A program made the translations under genes and the position numbers. Of a DNA stretch of 64,000 bases, positions 1-13,200 are shown piece after piece; position 1 is the stretch's first letter; the number at the start of each line of letters is the position of its first letter. The notes below the pieces were generated by a model. The model did not search any database. It saw nothing but the letters and a program-made list of their open reading frames with translations, and was not told the DNA's origin. Source of the stretch: Epiperipatus broadwayi (lineage: Eukaryota > Onychophora > Udeonychophora > Euonychophora > Peripatidae); NCBI GenBank assembly GCA_028023455.1, contig JAQFVV010013066.1, positions 62,001 to 126,000 on the forward strand. The letters are read 5' to 3'.

Positions 1-1025
1 AATGTTTTCTAATAAAATAAAACTAAACTCTAATGACAATTAATGCTATTCCAAAATTAATAAGAAGAATTGTAATAATCTTGCCTATGTTAAATTAAAT
101 TATAATTTAATAATTATCCTAACATAATAATTGTAATCTGTTATTATACTATTATCTCATAATATGTGGTCATGCCTATTTTATTGTATATTATTCGTAT
201 TTTATTGAATTTTTGATATGCCATGTTTCAAAATGAAGATTATTAATGTTAATAATATTAGAGAAATGATTAGAAGCTATTGAGTAAATGGTTTATGTTA
301 TCCCTTGAGCACACACATAAATCTCTGTCTCAATACCTATATTACATACGTAGTTAGACTATTATGTTTAGCTTATCATTCTGGTTTGCATGTTAATAAA
401 TCATATATAGTTAATTCATAGCAAAAACAGTTTAAAGCATATTAAAGTAAATAGTTAAGTCCCAAATATGCTTTACTCATTTTTAGTTTCTTATCATAAT
501 CTATATAGATTTAATTAGTAAACTAGATCATTTTAATTAACCTTTTTTAGCATGTTTTAAATAGGCTAATTTACACACTGCCATGTAGTAATTTTTCAGA
601 ATGAAACTATAGATTTAATGCTTTATTTTAATGTTAATTTGATAGTTGGAAAGTAGAGCACATACAAGCAAATACAATATTTTCTTATTAAAATAGCTTC
701 TTGTTTTAAGGACCACCCCATTATTCTTAGTTCAGACTGCTCTCTTTTAGACAAAGAATACAAGAGTACAGAACAGTATATTATGCTGCTTTCATCATCC
801 AAACTAAATGTTCTTATATTTCATGATAGCAAGTTGCATAGTCCATGAGTAATCAGATAATCAGGCCAAGCTAGGCTGCAAGTTGCCAGTTCACTCTTCA
901 TAATATTATTCTGTTCCACAATGATCTAAACCTCTGATCTAGTTCATATAAGATGATGTATATAGAGAGCACATTTATTGCTCAATATGTAATTTTAATA
1001 AATAAGTATATTTTGTTGATCAGAA
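1..1025. other. AT-rich non-coding stretch
   Basis: No open frame with a plausible product, no RNA gene and no clear repeat was seen. It lies upstream of the decayed LINE that starts near 1.03 kb and may include that element's 5' untranslated region, but no boundary is visible. Confidence 0.5.
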
Positions 1026-3420
1026 TTGCAGAGCCTCAGTTATAACACTGAAGGTATTTCAGATAACATCATTCAAAAGCATACTTACCTACAAAGTAAA
1101 AATAATCTGGAAAATACTAATTTTGATGCAAAAAATGAACAAACAATCAATAATTCCTTTAATTACCAAATAGATTCAAATAAAAGATTAAATATTTACA
1201 ATAAAAAAGGCCCACCAGAATGAATGCATTAGATAGTCTTAATGAGGATGAGCCACACAGTAGCAATGACCAACCATCTACAGAAGATGCTATAGATGAT
1301 GAAATATCTTCTAAGTTAAACAGAAGACAAAAAAAGCAATTACAAAGAAAATCTAAACATAATTCCATGCCAACAGAAATTATTCCCAGCAGCAGTGCAA
1401 ATAAAAGCAATGATTCGGCATTATTGCAGATTATCAATACCAAAACTGAAATACATGAAAACTTTGAAATAGATTCTGACTAAGACTTAAGTCCTGCAAC
1501 TGAACAAACTGACTCTAGTAAAAATATTAGGCCACTATATTACAGTGAAAAAATTACAATAAAACCAAAAAAAATAGTAAAAAACTCTCCGTAACCTCAG
1601 CTGCCAATGTAAACAACTGTGCTTATAAAAACCCAATCTCTCACTAGAGGTGCTAACTGGAAAATCGCTTAAAACTGTTGAAGTTAGCATAAATACTAGC
1701 AAACTGGAATACAAAATTGATTACGAGGTTAATTTCCTTTTAATAAAAGGAAAAAATACACCAAACAACACACAACAGTCTAATAGCAATATTAATAAGC
1801 AATCATATGCAAATATTGCTAAAAGTAATATGAGCATGCAAGTAAATGTAAAGGAAAAAAGCATTGCAAATAACACAACACTAACATCCAAGCAGACATC
1901 TGACACAAAAAACCAAATTAGCAATTCTCCAAACAAGATGATCATTGACTTGATTGAATAGTCTACTGATGATGTAAATATGCAGTATAATTCAAGGCAA
2001 CCTGATGACAATTTCAATATGCAAAACTATAGCGAAGAGCAATACAGAGATTTAACATACAGATTCAACCAGACTATACCCAGCAAATTACTCAAATCAC
2101 TAGCTCACTATAGCAGTGACAAAGGCCTTATACTAGCTGTCACTGATGACAAATGTTCACTTATTAAATTTCCCATTGAAAGCCTTTGCAACATGATAAA
2201 GCAAACAAACATAGCTGATTACATTTACAGGATAGTTACCCACCCTAATGATAGGTATATTGCTTTAGAATTCACTAGTTGGGCAAATAGAAATGTCTTC
2301 AGGAGCACATACAAAACAATAGACAAACAGTTCATATGTTATGTTGATCTAAATTGGGATAATCTCTTGTCTGGGAGAATCAAGAATTGTATTAATGGTT
2401 TTGGGACATACGTCTACAAGAAATCTTATTAGTATTTGGTAAGATCACCAGATTTAAATATCTGCCAGAGGAGAGAATTGGGTTGCAAACTCTCTCAAAA
2501 ATAGACTTTTTACTCTCTCAAACATAGCCTTTTTTGATCTTCAACTAAAACAAGGTAGCAACCCTAGTGATAGTCCTCCTGTAGTTAATTATACAGGAGC
2601 ACCAATGATAATGTCCTTCATAGACATAAGACCACAGTGCTTCTATTTTGGTCAATGCACACACCTCATCAAAGACTAGGTAGCAAGGATCTATTCCCTA
2701 TGTGGCAATAAAAAGAATCAATTCTGCAATAAAAAGAATCAATTCTGTAAATGCAGTAAACAACATGCTTACCAGAACCAGAAGCTGATAGTCAGAGCAG
2801 TCAAACAACAATGTGAACAGCCATATCACAAGGAATGAATGGAAAAGTAGATCAATACAGAGTGGTCCAAAAACAACTAAGAAATACTACCAAAATCCAC
2901 CTCAATCATCTGCAACCAATCCAAAGCAATAGAATAAAAATACCTATTACAATTCAAATATTTGCCATAGCACAGCTAAATCAGCTAAGCCTAATGATGC
3001 TCAAGCTGGAACAGACTATGCCATAGTACCAAGCATACCACAATGAAAAACTCCGAATATGAAAACTAAGATTCCTCATCTTCAAGCTTCAAAACACTCT
3101 AGCTCTACTGCAAGATACAAACATAAGGAAAAAGAAGAACTGCCTGCCAAGCAAAGTCAGACAACAGAACTGAATCAGAGTGCAAAAATTACACAATGAG
3201 TTAACAAACATCTACTTACAGATGATGAAACTTAAATGAACATTTCATCTCCAAAATTAGTAAATAAAAAAAGAAAATCATCAGGAATCCCAAATGTCAG
3301 CTCAAATGATATCAAAACAGAATATATGCCCAGAAAATCACAAGTAAAGGAACCATATAAGCATGCTTATACAGACCATAAAACCCAAACAGTAGAAAAA
3401 AGTGGAAGAAGTCAACAGTA
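1026..3420 (+). pseudogene. LINE ORF1 relic (nucleic-acid-binding protein)
   Basis: Open segments at 1026-1223, 1220-1483, 1650-1961 and 1980-2432 succeed each other in different frames with a common composition: Asn/Ser/Lys/Gln-rich and hydrophilic. A 'SYANIAKS' string near 1805 resembles the linker seen in ORF1 proteins of many LINEs. The 150-residue segment at 1980-2432 looks like a folded domain, possibly the RNA-binding part. Around 2630-2800 scattered Cys and His residues (C-x5-C-x-H and further Cys pairs across frameshifts) suggest decayed zinc knuckles. Basic, Lys-rich segments follow to 3420. Assignment rests mainly on position directly before the endonuclease. No intact protein can be made. 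Confidence 0.5.
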
Positions 3421-3611
3421 GGTAATGACATACAATCAAATAATTCTAAAAATGCATCAGCCTGTGAAAGCAATATTTATCCCTTTTCTCTACAAGGATC
3501 ACGACTCACAAGAGCCAATCCAAATATGCGTAAGTAAACATAATATCTCATGCCAAAACCAGCATGTGGTAGATGATTGTGCCTTATCACTCTATTATCT
3601 CTATGAGATGA

Positions 3612-6610
3612 AAAATTGCCAGCATAAATGTTAGGGGATTAAATTCATCTACTAGAATACATGCCATTAGGCATTCATTCCAAACAAACTCTGCACACAT
3701 CCTTTTTCTTGGTGAGACCAAGTTCCATTCAAACTTCAGTCACAAGATTTTGGAAGAGCTTAATGAGCTTGGACATACAAAACTGTCCTAATTATATAGC
3801 AGATGGAGGGGTTGGCATTATTGTAAACTGCCAACAACCTCCAAATAAATTTAACATCATTTATGATGACAACCATATAATAGCAGCCAATTTCACCTAC
3901 GGAAAATCAAAATTTAATGCTATATGTACTTATACACCCAAAAATGATGCTACATGCATCAAGATCATAAATACAGTTAACATGATAACATCAAGTAACA
4001 ATTGGCCAACCATCTTCCTAGGGGACTTCAATACCACATACTGAACTATAGTATCAAAATATATTTACCTACTAAATCGTGGAATTATCAGTGAAGAGGC
4101 CTTTTTCCTTCTGGAGTTTTATCTTACTATACCAGAAGATATCAGTCACTGATTGACCTCCTTTTCTACACATCTGAATTACATTATAACTTAGAGGCCA
4201 CATTACAAAATGTGGCATTCACAGACCATCTTGCTCTAGTGATAGTGATAGATGTGGAAAATGGATTGAGCATCAGACAACATAAATCCATAAGAATAAT
4301 AACTGAAGTCACAATTACAGAAGTAATACTTTCAGAGGCATACATCCTTTTTAACAAGATAAACATCATATCGCAACCTCCAGAAACAGCTTGGTTTGCT
4401 TTCGTTGAAATTCTACAAACTGTTATTCAACAGTATTCTCAAAAAATGAAAGGTCCTACAACTCACATGAACGAGTTGGACGACATAAATAAAAAGATTA
4501 ATCAATGTACCAATCATCCGGATGATATTGAGAATATATTCTACTTAAAATCTCAATATAATTTCAAGCAGAAAGCCCTGGTAGAGTATATTGCAGTAAA
4601 AAGATCCACAAACTTTCTCTCAGAACACTGCTGGACAAGGAGCTATCTAAGATGGGCACTGGGAGATTATAGATAGCAGTGCATTCCCTCCTACTTAAAT
4701 CATAACGGAGTTAAAATCACCAGATATCACATGCTTAAGTTAATTAGAATCCATTTCAAAAATTTCTCTTCAATCATGCCCTTCATTTCAACATGGTGCC
4801 ATTGATAATTGTTGTACTAATTGTTGTACAGCAGCAAAACATGGAATAACTGAAAAAGACCTGAGACAAAAACTGTCATCTCTTTCAGATCACATACACC
4901 CAGGAATGCATTGAATCCCAAACTTTCTTTTAGATCACCTTAGCAATTTCTCAGTCCCCATAATAATGGGAATGATTAAACACCTGGCCAAAGGAAAAAA
5001 AGAATTAAGAATCTGTATCCTATTGCACTGGTACCCTTCATGAAAAATCGAGATCCTGCTCAAATTGCCAACATTCAACCCATCTCTATGTCCTCTCTTC
5101 TTATCAAGATAATGGAGGTTGTTATAAAAAACAAAATTCAACCAATAATTCTCAATCACTTAGCATCATCGCAATATGAATAAAAGGATCATCTGCTCTG
5201 ACAGTTATGGGGGAGGCTAAGATATTTCTCAACCATATTAGGTCTCATAGGCAATCTAGACCCATAGCCGTACAACTAGATATATCAGATGCATTTGATT
5301 CTGTTAACACACAAGTATTGCTAGGAATACTCACTGATATTGATATATCATCTGAGATAGAACAGATTCTAGAGAATCTTCTCCTGAATAGAGAGATTCA
5401 TATCTCAATAAATGGGATCATCACTAAAGGATTCAGCCCCACATCGTTGATCTCCCAAGGATCACCTCTCAATGCCCTTCTTTTTACAATTTACATCAAT
5501 CTTCTTATCAAAAATATTGAGGATCAACTACCTGGTGTCTAAATAGGTATATTAGAACCATATCATATATGGATGACATTCTAGTTACCCTTCCATCCAA
5601 GAAATACCTGTTCCAGTTATACCAAATTATTAACTCATTTTCTAATGCTTCTGGACTCAAAATTAACACCAGAAAATCATTGACCTGGTGTATTCTGTCT
5701 AAGAAAAAATATCATCAAGCTATCATGTTGAGTCCCAGAAATTTCTGGGCTTTCCCATATATAAGTAACAGACAGCAATGTCAAAAATTATCCAGGACAC
5801 CATTATAAACTCTACAGAGAAAATAACTAAAATTCTGTCAGGAGTCTACCTATCCCTACAGGGAAAGGTAGTCTGCTGAATATGAAGATTATGTCCAGAA
5901 TTTCATATTACCTATCTATAATGTCTCCCCCAAATTCATTTATTTAAAAAAAGGTTCTGCACCAGGTTATTCTGGAGAAATAAAACAGTAGCCAATGTCC
6001 AGAATTTCATATTACATACATATAATGTCTACCCCAATTTCATTTATTAATAAAAAAGGTTCTTCACCAGGTTGTTCTGGAGAAATAAAACAGTAAGCAT
6101 AAGCAGAATGCAGCATCGCAGATTTAATGGCATGTCTTTGCAGGCTATTCCAGGATTACTTCTATAAAAAACTCATATCCTCCTTTACACCCTAGGAATT
6201 AAATATGGGCATAATCACCTAATTAAATTAATGCAGCCGATTGACACACCACCCTCAAAGAAAAGTAGCTGGCTTTATAAAATAGCACAAAACATCCATC
6301 AGTATGTCAGCATTACACCAGATGTCATTGCCAACAAAATAAATTTTTGGAGTGCTCAGAAATTAATGAATCCGGATCAAAATTTACAAAGTACAAAATT
6401 AGGCATTGCCAATTATAAAATAACGTTGTTCAAATATTGGGCTCTAGAACCCAAATATTTGGACTTTATCATTAAAATAAACGTGGATTCCATACCTACA
6501 TTATGGTTCCTGTACTTTAAATGGCATATTATCAAAGTTGACCCAGTATACCCAAACTGCAGAAGAGAAGATGAGACATTATCATATCAATTCATGCAAT
6601 GGATTTGAAT
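3612..6610 (+). pseudogene. LINE ORF2 relic: endonuclease, reverse transcriptase, C-terminal zinc motif
   Basis: The endonuclease starts near 3617 with a broken 'INVRGLNSS' segment. It continues through 3780-4044, ending in the catalytic 'LGDFNTTY' motif, and reaches 'FTDHLAL' (the S/T-D-H motif) at about 4218. The RT is recognisable at 5207-5542, with motif A 'VQLDISDAFDSVN' and a motif B-like 'SQGSPLNALLF'. Motif C 'SYMDDILVT' lies at 5560-5590, with 'SGLKINTRKS' after it. The C-terminal part (6231-6610) ends with C-x2-C...H, the usual zinc-binding motif after the RT in this kind of LINE. Several frameshifts and stops and a 104-bp tandem duplication at 5891-6098 break the frame. In a live element this protein nicks target DNA and copies the element's RNA into it. 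Confidence 0.8.
5891..6098 (+). repeat. 104-bp tandem duplication inside LINE ORF2
   Basis: Two adjacent diverged copies, starting at 5891 and 5995, each run from ATGTCCAGAATTTCATATTA to a shared GAAATAAAACAGTA end. The segment encodes part of the post-RT region, so the duplication arose within the element, either in its source copy or after insertion. Confidence 0.85.
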
Positions 6611-7035
6611 CAATAAGATCTATTGTTTTTCAAAACATAAAGGTAAACTACTTCCTCATTATATCATTACAAGACTGCATTAAAAAACAATTTTCACTCA
6701 TTAGAATGTCAATTTTCATCACATTCCATCTGATATGCAAGGTGCAAGAAAATGTATTTGCAGTTTTCCCCTGATGATACATTGTACTTTATACAATCAA
6801 TGCAAAAGATAAAACAAAGATATAAACTATCATCAAAATTTATTTATGAGGAGACATGGAAGCTATTCCATACATCTATGACCTTTATATCATAAGAACT
6901 ATCTCTACACTAATCAGCTTCAAATCATATGAACTATGCAAGATTTATCTAATATGCAATTATAATGCATGGTGATCTATGTATGTTTGAGACAATGTAA
7001 CCTTGTTTAACCTAAATAAAATTATTTTTTTAAAA

Positions 7036-8490
7036 AGTCTATTTTGTCAGTTATCATTTTTGCAAGATTTAACTCATAGAAAGCCTCGTAAGAATGGCAT
7101 ATATTAATTTAGGCATGATTAGACTGCATGTTAAATTTAAAAGATTTTAAGTGCATAAAAGATGAGAACTTGTATCTAAATTTACTTATCATTGTAAGAT
7201 ACTTGGACGTGTAAATCCCAATACACTTTTATTTTGTATTATTTAACTTATATGTTAATAATTAAACATCGTAAAACTTATAGAATTTTTAGTGTGTTAT
7301 TCACAGTTCATTCCAAAGTCTTTTTCAAATATATTTTAATTGTTAGTTATTAATATAAGCATTAATTAGCCAGCCATATATGTGTGTGTAGAGTATTTAT
7401 TAATAATTTCTTCATAATTCTGTGAGTCTCATGTCACTCTTTGCTACTGCTGGCACATGAACTAAAAGAGTCTGAGTGTAATCTTATATCTGTCATCCAT
7501 AGGGTAGTAAATTACAGAGCATTGGTTGAAGAACTGAGGTGCAATCTGATTCAAGGTCTCAACCCTTATCTAGATTCACTTTGGGATAATTTATCAAAAC
7601 TCTTGGTTTTGTTGCATGGTTGTACAAATATGACTTATACAATATATAAAATGAAACTCCTTGAGAAATTAAAAAGAGTCTGAGTGGAAAATGAAAGAAG
7701 TGAAAGATAAAGAGGTGTAAAAAGCTCTATCAATTGTGTTATGATCAATTATTTAAGAAATTGGATATAATGTCTGTAATAGTGAAAGAGGGGTACTAAA
7801 TTTGTATTGCTATAGATGTACTATAAAAGATTTTTATCAGGTGATGGGGGAGTCTCTTCTGAGTTTGTTGTTTTTTTTGCCGTGTTTAGTTTTCTGGGTG
7901 GTTAAGGGTTTGCTGAACTAAGAGAAATATTTTAGTTGTAAAGCAGTGAAAGACTTTATGAAAGAAGGCAGACATAAGCCTAGCTTCAAATTATAGATTA
8001 TCCAGATTTGTGTATCGACTGTTGGTTGGCTGCTGTTGTTATAATAAAAATTTCTAAAGAAAGCTGAGAAATATAAAAAATGCTTATATTTTATCATTGA
8101 AATGCTAATGAAGTAAATTCTTAATGTTAGGGCACCAACCAGACTCCTACGCTGCTGTCATGTAGCCACAGATGCTAGTTGATGATGATGAACATCTTAA
8201 TGCCTATGTTTTGCTGTGAAAAAGAACAGTCCTCATCACTTTGTTGTCATGCTTTATAGTGTACTTAAAAGTTATTAAGTCCAGAAATGGTTAATGGAAA
8301 GAAACAAGAAGGAAGACAGATGGTAAAAATTTTTTCATATTTTTTCATATTATCATTCGTTCTTGTTACTATAAATTTTAGTGTATTTTTATTAATAGTA
8401 GTATTTTTTTGTTTCTAAAATATTATTTGATTTTCCTATTTAAAACAGTTCTACCAAATTAATTTCTGGAATACTTGTGTGTTTGCTAAG
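7036..8490. other. AT-rich stretch without recognised gene
   Basis: One open frame of 80 codons at 7441-7683 has no recognisable motif and no convincing splice sites. Nothing else could be supported here. Confidence 0.45.
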
Positions 8491-8555
8491 GCATATATAT
8501 AAAAGAAATATTTTGTGGGTTCATCCATGTTAAAAAAATTAAATATTGATGTACC

Positions 8556-8586
8556 GACATTTCAACTTGATCACACAAGTCATCTA
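8556..8586 (-). ncRNA. Hammerhead-like motif, PLE terminal repeat (left arm)
   Basis: On the minus strand TAGATGA is followed by a short stem (ACTTG pairing with CAAGT) and then TGAAATGTC. PLEs are known to carry minimal hammerhead ribozymes in their terminal repeats, with a CUGANGA-stem II-GAAA core. The first core bases differ here, so activity is doubtful. Confidence 0.35.
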
Positions 8587-8978
8587 CTGGGTGATAAAAG
8601 GTAGAATGATAGTTGCAGAGATATGACAATCACTAATTTCAAAAAACTCTAAAGTTCCACCAATAGCAAAAATGTTAAATTAAGAATGTTATTTTAAAAA
8701 AATCTTTCCAAATTGAAGGAAGTTTGCATGTATCACATCTCACTTATTGATACAATCTGGCATTTTAAGTATCTCAATGGCTTCTCTAATTTTGCACTGG
8801 TAGAGATTGTCACATCTGGATATGATCCTGGTACTAGAAAAAACTTCCTCAAATTTGGGAAGATTCTTTTAAAAAACATTCTTAATGTAACATTTTTGCT
8901 ATTGATGGAACTTTAATGTTTTTTGAAATCATTGATTGTAGTGCCTCTACAACCATCTTTCTACCTTTTATCATCCAG

Positions 8979-9010
8979 TAGATGACATGTGTGATCAAGT
9001 TGAAATGTCA
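8979..9010 (+). ncRNA. Hammerhead-like motif, PLE terminal repeat (right arm)
   Basis: This is the inverted partner of the motif at 8556-8586: TAGATGA, a weakened stem II and TGAAATGTC. The same comments apply; stem II has a mismatch compared with the left copy. Confidence 0.3.
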
Positions 9011-9095
9011 ATATATCAATATTTAAATTTTTTTTAACATGGATGAACCTGCAAAATATGTCTTTTATATATGCAACCTGTAAAAGTCTTTGGAT

Positions 9096-9100
<5 letters not shown>

Positions 9101-9160
<60 letters not shown>
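9101..9160. repeat. (TA)n microsatellite, 30 units
   Basis: An uninterrupted TA run of about 60 bp lies between the inverted repeat and a PLE 3' piece. It generates long Tyr/Ile frames on the minus strand that are not genes. Confidence 0.95.
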
Positions 9161-9166
<6 letters not shown>

Positions 9167-9300
9167 TTAATGTTTTCACGGTTGTATGATGTAGATAAAT
9201 TATAACTTTTTGGGCTGCACCTTGTATTATTTTCCATTAAATACCAATATTTCAACAGACTAGCATCCATCATTATCAAGGTCAACTTTTGAAAACACAA
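9161..9300 (-). mobile_element. Penelope-like element 3' end fragment
   Basis: Read on the minus strand, the segment contains CTTGATAATGATGG...CTGTTGAAATATTGG, the kind of sequence that ends many PLEs, and runs into the TA microsatellite. No coding part remains. Identification depends on similarity to the other PLE tails in this window. Confidence 0.45.
9244..9281 (-). ncRNA. Hammerhead-like motif in PLE tail
   Basis: On the minus strand CTTGATAATGA is followed by an imperfect hairpin and then TTGAAATATTGG. This follows the order core-stem II-GAAA expected of a minimal hammerhead, but the core is degenerate. Confidence 0.3.
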
Positions 9301-10094
9301 TTGTTAGATCTCAAACAATAATGTGACTGTGTGTGAGATGAGAAATGAGATTCAACTTGAAATAGTTCAGCATTCACTATATGAGGCTTATCAAAATGTT
9401 TATTTCCCTCAGTTTTTTCAAGTATTAATTTTACGTTAATATTAGATAAAATGAGTCTATATATATATATATACTTTGAATGAAATTATTATTATTTTTG
9501 TAATCAATGTATGTGATTATTAAAAATTTATAGACATGCTGATTTTGTTTGTTATTTTTTGTTTTGTTGGTAGTGGTATGTCCTTCTTGAAAGTAGCACA
9601 TAAAGCGAGATTTAGATTCAGCCTTTCAGAGATATACCACAAAAAACTTCATGGTACCAATTAGCAGAGTATTAGAGTTTTGAATAGGGAAAAATCAGAA
9701 TATAATCGATTTTAGTTTGATTTCACTTATTTACATTTAAATTTAATAACTTTAAATTTTATTTCTTTTTCTTGTTATTAATATTGAGTTTATGTTGATG
9801 CCTTATTCTGATGTATGACATTGACATCATGTTATATCTTGTGTGCAACATTTGAGTTACAGGGTAGGCATCATCCACTTCATTACTATTAGTTGTTATT
9901 TATGTCAAAAATATCAAACAGATTGAACATGAAAAACTGTTATACTTAGGGTGGGCATTACAAAATTTATGTCTTGCAAAGGGGGCATAGGCCTGAAAAT
10001 TTGAGGAACATATGGGTTTCTGTGTTTCCTTAAAATTCAATATTTAATAAACTAAAATTATAAATTCAACTTCAATCCAAATAGTCACTGGTCA
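9301..10094. other. AT-rich stretch without recognised gene
   Basis: No coding region, RNA gene or repeat boundary is supported. A short TA run lies at about 9459-9470. Confidence 0.45.
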
Positions 10095-10275
10095 GGCCAG
10101 CAACACTGGAACAGTGAAGAATAATATTACTGAAAATATTTCTAACTTTGGCTGTTTTGTGTGTTATTACTAACATGTTACTTGTCTTGAAAAGTTTAAA
10201 TAAAATTTAAAATTCTCTATACATTCAACATTTAATGGTAGATGATGAAAATAGTCCAACAATTTATCACATCTA
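10095..10275 (+). repeat. PLE-like 3' tail repeat, copy 1
   Basis: From GGCCAGCAACAC to TCACATCTA this segment matches 35313-35506 over its whole length, with small indels. The shared 3' part reads TTGAAAAGTTTAAATAAA and then CTATACATTCAACATT. The second copy keeps a better hammerhead-like motif, and both probably derive from the end of a PLE. Confidence 0.7.
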
Positions 10276-13200
10276 ATATACCATCATAAAAATTATTAGG
10301 CAAATAATAATTACAACTAAAATACAATTTTCAAAAACTTTTAATCAAATAATCTTAACTTTTAATAATCAATTGCAAAATTTAATAATTCATTAAATAG
10401 TTGCTGATTTTTTACAATTAAAAATAGATTTTAAAATTAATATCATATATAATAAAATAATGTTTTTAAATCAACAGTGAACAAAAATTAAAGCTTAACA
10501 AATGCTTTATTCACTTTTTTGGAAAAAATAAATAAATTAACTTTCTTTTTTAAAAAACTAAATAAAAATAATGAAAAATTTCTCTAACTTCTAACATATT
10601 TATAAAATATTTGTTTTTAAAGAAGGTTGAAATTCATTTTATAAAAAATAAAATTATTTTAAAATTTGTTTTGTATGAAATTCAATTTTTAAATATACAT
10701 CAATTTTCTATACTTAATGAACAAAATTTAAGTTTGTACAATATCAGTAAGTGATATTGAGAACTTTTTCTAAGAGTTGACATAGATAGCTCATCTAATG
10801 AAATTACATAATTATCTTACAATTCAAAACATTAATAAAATGCCCAGTTTTAAAAGTATATATATATATATTTTATATATATTAATAAAATGCCCACTTT
10901 TAAAAGTGTGTGTGTATATATATATATATATATTAAAATACAGTTTAATAGAAGTATAGAACAAATGAACAAATATATGCTTTAATAAAATCTTGATAAA
11001 ATTATTCAATTATATATTCATAAATCATAATTTATTTTACTGGCATCACAGAAAATACTTCATTAATGTACAGTGAAATAATAATTTCACTGAAACATAT
11101 ATTCAATAACCAGATTAAACATTAATAGATTAAATAATTTAATATGATGATGTGCAAAAGTATTAGTTGAAAACATTTTAAGTTATAATATATTTACATA
11201 ACAGAAATTCATTTTTAGTAAATGAGTGCAACATATTTTACAATATATTAATAATAAAAACCATTACTATTCTTAATAGCATGAATATAAATTTTTCAGT
11301 GGTCAATAGTGTTTTTAATAATTTTCAGTTTAGATTATAAATAACTATAATAGCTTCTTTTAGTGATAAAATTTTAATAAATATAAATCATATTAAAGAA
11401 AGCTAGTTGCATATAACAATCATGCATTTAATGCAAAACTTTGTTCCCATTATTATTACATAAAAGGAAGGCAATTGTATGATAGCAAAAGACAATCATA
11501 ATTCTTGAGTACTATGGCTTATCAAATAGCCAATAGGATTTTAAACTGCATAGAAAATGTATATATACAATTTTATGCCTGTGTTCATTTTGGCTATATA
11601 ATGAATTATTAAAATTATTTTAAAAATATAAGGTTCCAAAGTTTTCATGCTCTTTGTTATATTAATTTTAAAAACCAAGTTAGCATATATTATGCAAACA
11701 AAATACAAAACTTTATACATCTATTTTACAGAAAACAAATTGAATTCCAAAATATTAGCCATAACAAATCCTTATAAAACATGCAGTAATAAAAAGTTTA
11801 TAAAACTGGAATGTAATAACATTTATCTGTGTAATTGATGTGGAATTACAAATTACATTTTTGAATTTTCATGGCTCATTTATGAATGAAAATATATTCA
11901 TTGCAAAAAACAATAATTTGTTAATGACTAAGATGAGTAATAAAATCATCAAAGTTTTTTTATAATAATATACAAAACAAGTCATTACATCAAAACACAG
12001 TCATTAGAAAAATAATTGTTTAAGTAAATTTTTCAGCTTGTAATTGTTGTGTTTAGTCATCGTTATGCACATAAACACAAATAAGTATACATATGTTTTA
12101 CAATATATTTCTGAGTGATATAATGATACAAACATACAGTCAATTTAACATTGTTATTTATAAATAGCTAGACTTTGCCTAATATTGTTGACAAGGTATA
12201 GCTTCCAGTTTTAAGTAAACTGTTGAAAAAACACTACATTTTTTATATACATTTACCAGATGTTTTTGACAGTCTGCCTTCTGAATAGGTATGGTGACTC
12301 CCGCAGCTGTAATGATAGTTTGCCTTGAGTTGGCTTTAGTTATAGCAACTTCCAGTCTTAAACATAGACTTGCCATAAACACTGCTTTTCAGTTTAGTGT
12401 GAGTTTACTTCCAATGGATAAGGGAAATCAGAATTTTTGTTAGTCAGGTATAACAGTTATTCTCTGGCCTCACTTTCAAAAAGGCTGACAATTTATTGTG
12501 ATCCATAACCTTGATGGAAACAACTGGATTCAGTGAGGATCATTGCCTATTGCCTTATACTTGTCATTGGCTAGACCCTATCTATTTAAATGCACTTGAC
12601 TAGTGGTAATGAATGCTCAATTCAATAATAAGAAATGAATCTGGACTAGTCCATTATTTGCATACAAGTCAAAAATATGGTATTTTTTCTTATAGTAAAA
12701 ATTAGCCCTGGAAAATGTAGTCATGCAAATGTAATGGTAGCTTGAGATGAATCAGCTCTGGCTCTGGCAGTTTCCAATCTTAAAAATTAAAATTGTCTCA
12801 CTGCCTAACCATTAGCTTAAACAGATATAGTCTGCAGAATGATTACTGCTGTTTATGTTAATTTTCTTTGACTATATAGGAAGAAGCAAGCTCAGGTTTT
12901 TCAGGTTTAGGAGTTGCTGTCTGACTTTACATTTAATAAGGATAACCATTTATTTACAAATCCCTAACTTTGCTAGAAACATTTATATTCAGTGACATCA
13001 TTGCCTATTGGTTCTATTTTGCTATTGACTATGCATTAGTTATTATATATGCATTGGTTATCATCACTGAATTCTCAGTCTGATCATGACGAAAAAGAAA
13101 TCTGGATGAGTATTATTTAAAAGCAAAAGAAAAGTATGACAGTTATTAAAAAATATGCAAGAACATTGTGAAGAAATATTGATACAAATATAAATAAAAA

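Larger units (their letters stand above)
1026..7035 (+). mobile_element. Decayed APE-type non-LTR retrotransposon (LINE), two ORFs
   Basis: About 6 kb of plus-strand sequence carries, in order, an ORF1-like region, an apurinic-type endonuclease, a reverse transcriptase and a C-terminal Cys/His motif, which is the usual order of a two-ORF LINE. All frames are broken by stops and frameshifts, so the copy is dead. The 3' end is placed near an AATAAAATT signal followed by a T-rich and A-rich run at about 7012-7035; this boundary is approximate. Many codons are A-ending and the region is richer in CA dinucleotides than the flanks. I cannot assign a clade with certainty; the YMDD motif and the C-terminal C-x2-C...H...C would fit an L1/Tx1-like or jockey/I-like lineage. 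Confidence 0.75.
8491..9074. repeat. Large inverted repeat (arms about 235 bp), Penelope-like terminal sequence
   Basis: Left arm 8491-8726 and right arm 8840-9074 are reverse complements with scattered mismatches and small gaps. Both begin from a shared GGTTCATCCATGTTAAAAAA block (on opposite strands), and the spacer is about 110 bp. Each arm includes a GATGA-stem-GAAA motif like that at other PLE ends in this window. I read the structure as two PLE terminal segments in inverted orientation; no coding part is attached. A generic foldback element is the alternative. Confidence 0.75.

Noticed and set aside
9034-9300. Minus-strand open frames of 72-88 codons through the TA run
   Set aside because: The Tyr/Ile repeats come from the microsatellite, and the non-repeat part is a PLE tail.
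12179-12382. Possible further exon of the host gene on the minus strand
   Set aside because: The donor is acceptable, but the acceptor lacks a pyrimidine tract and its phase does not match the donor of exon 14009-15024.
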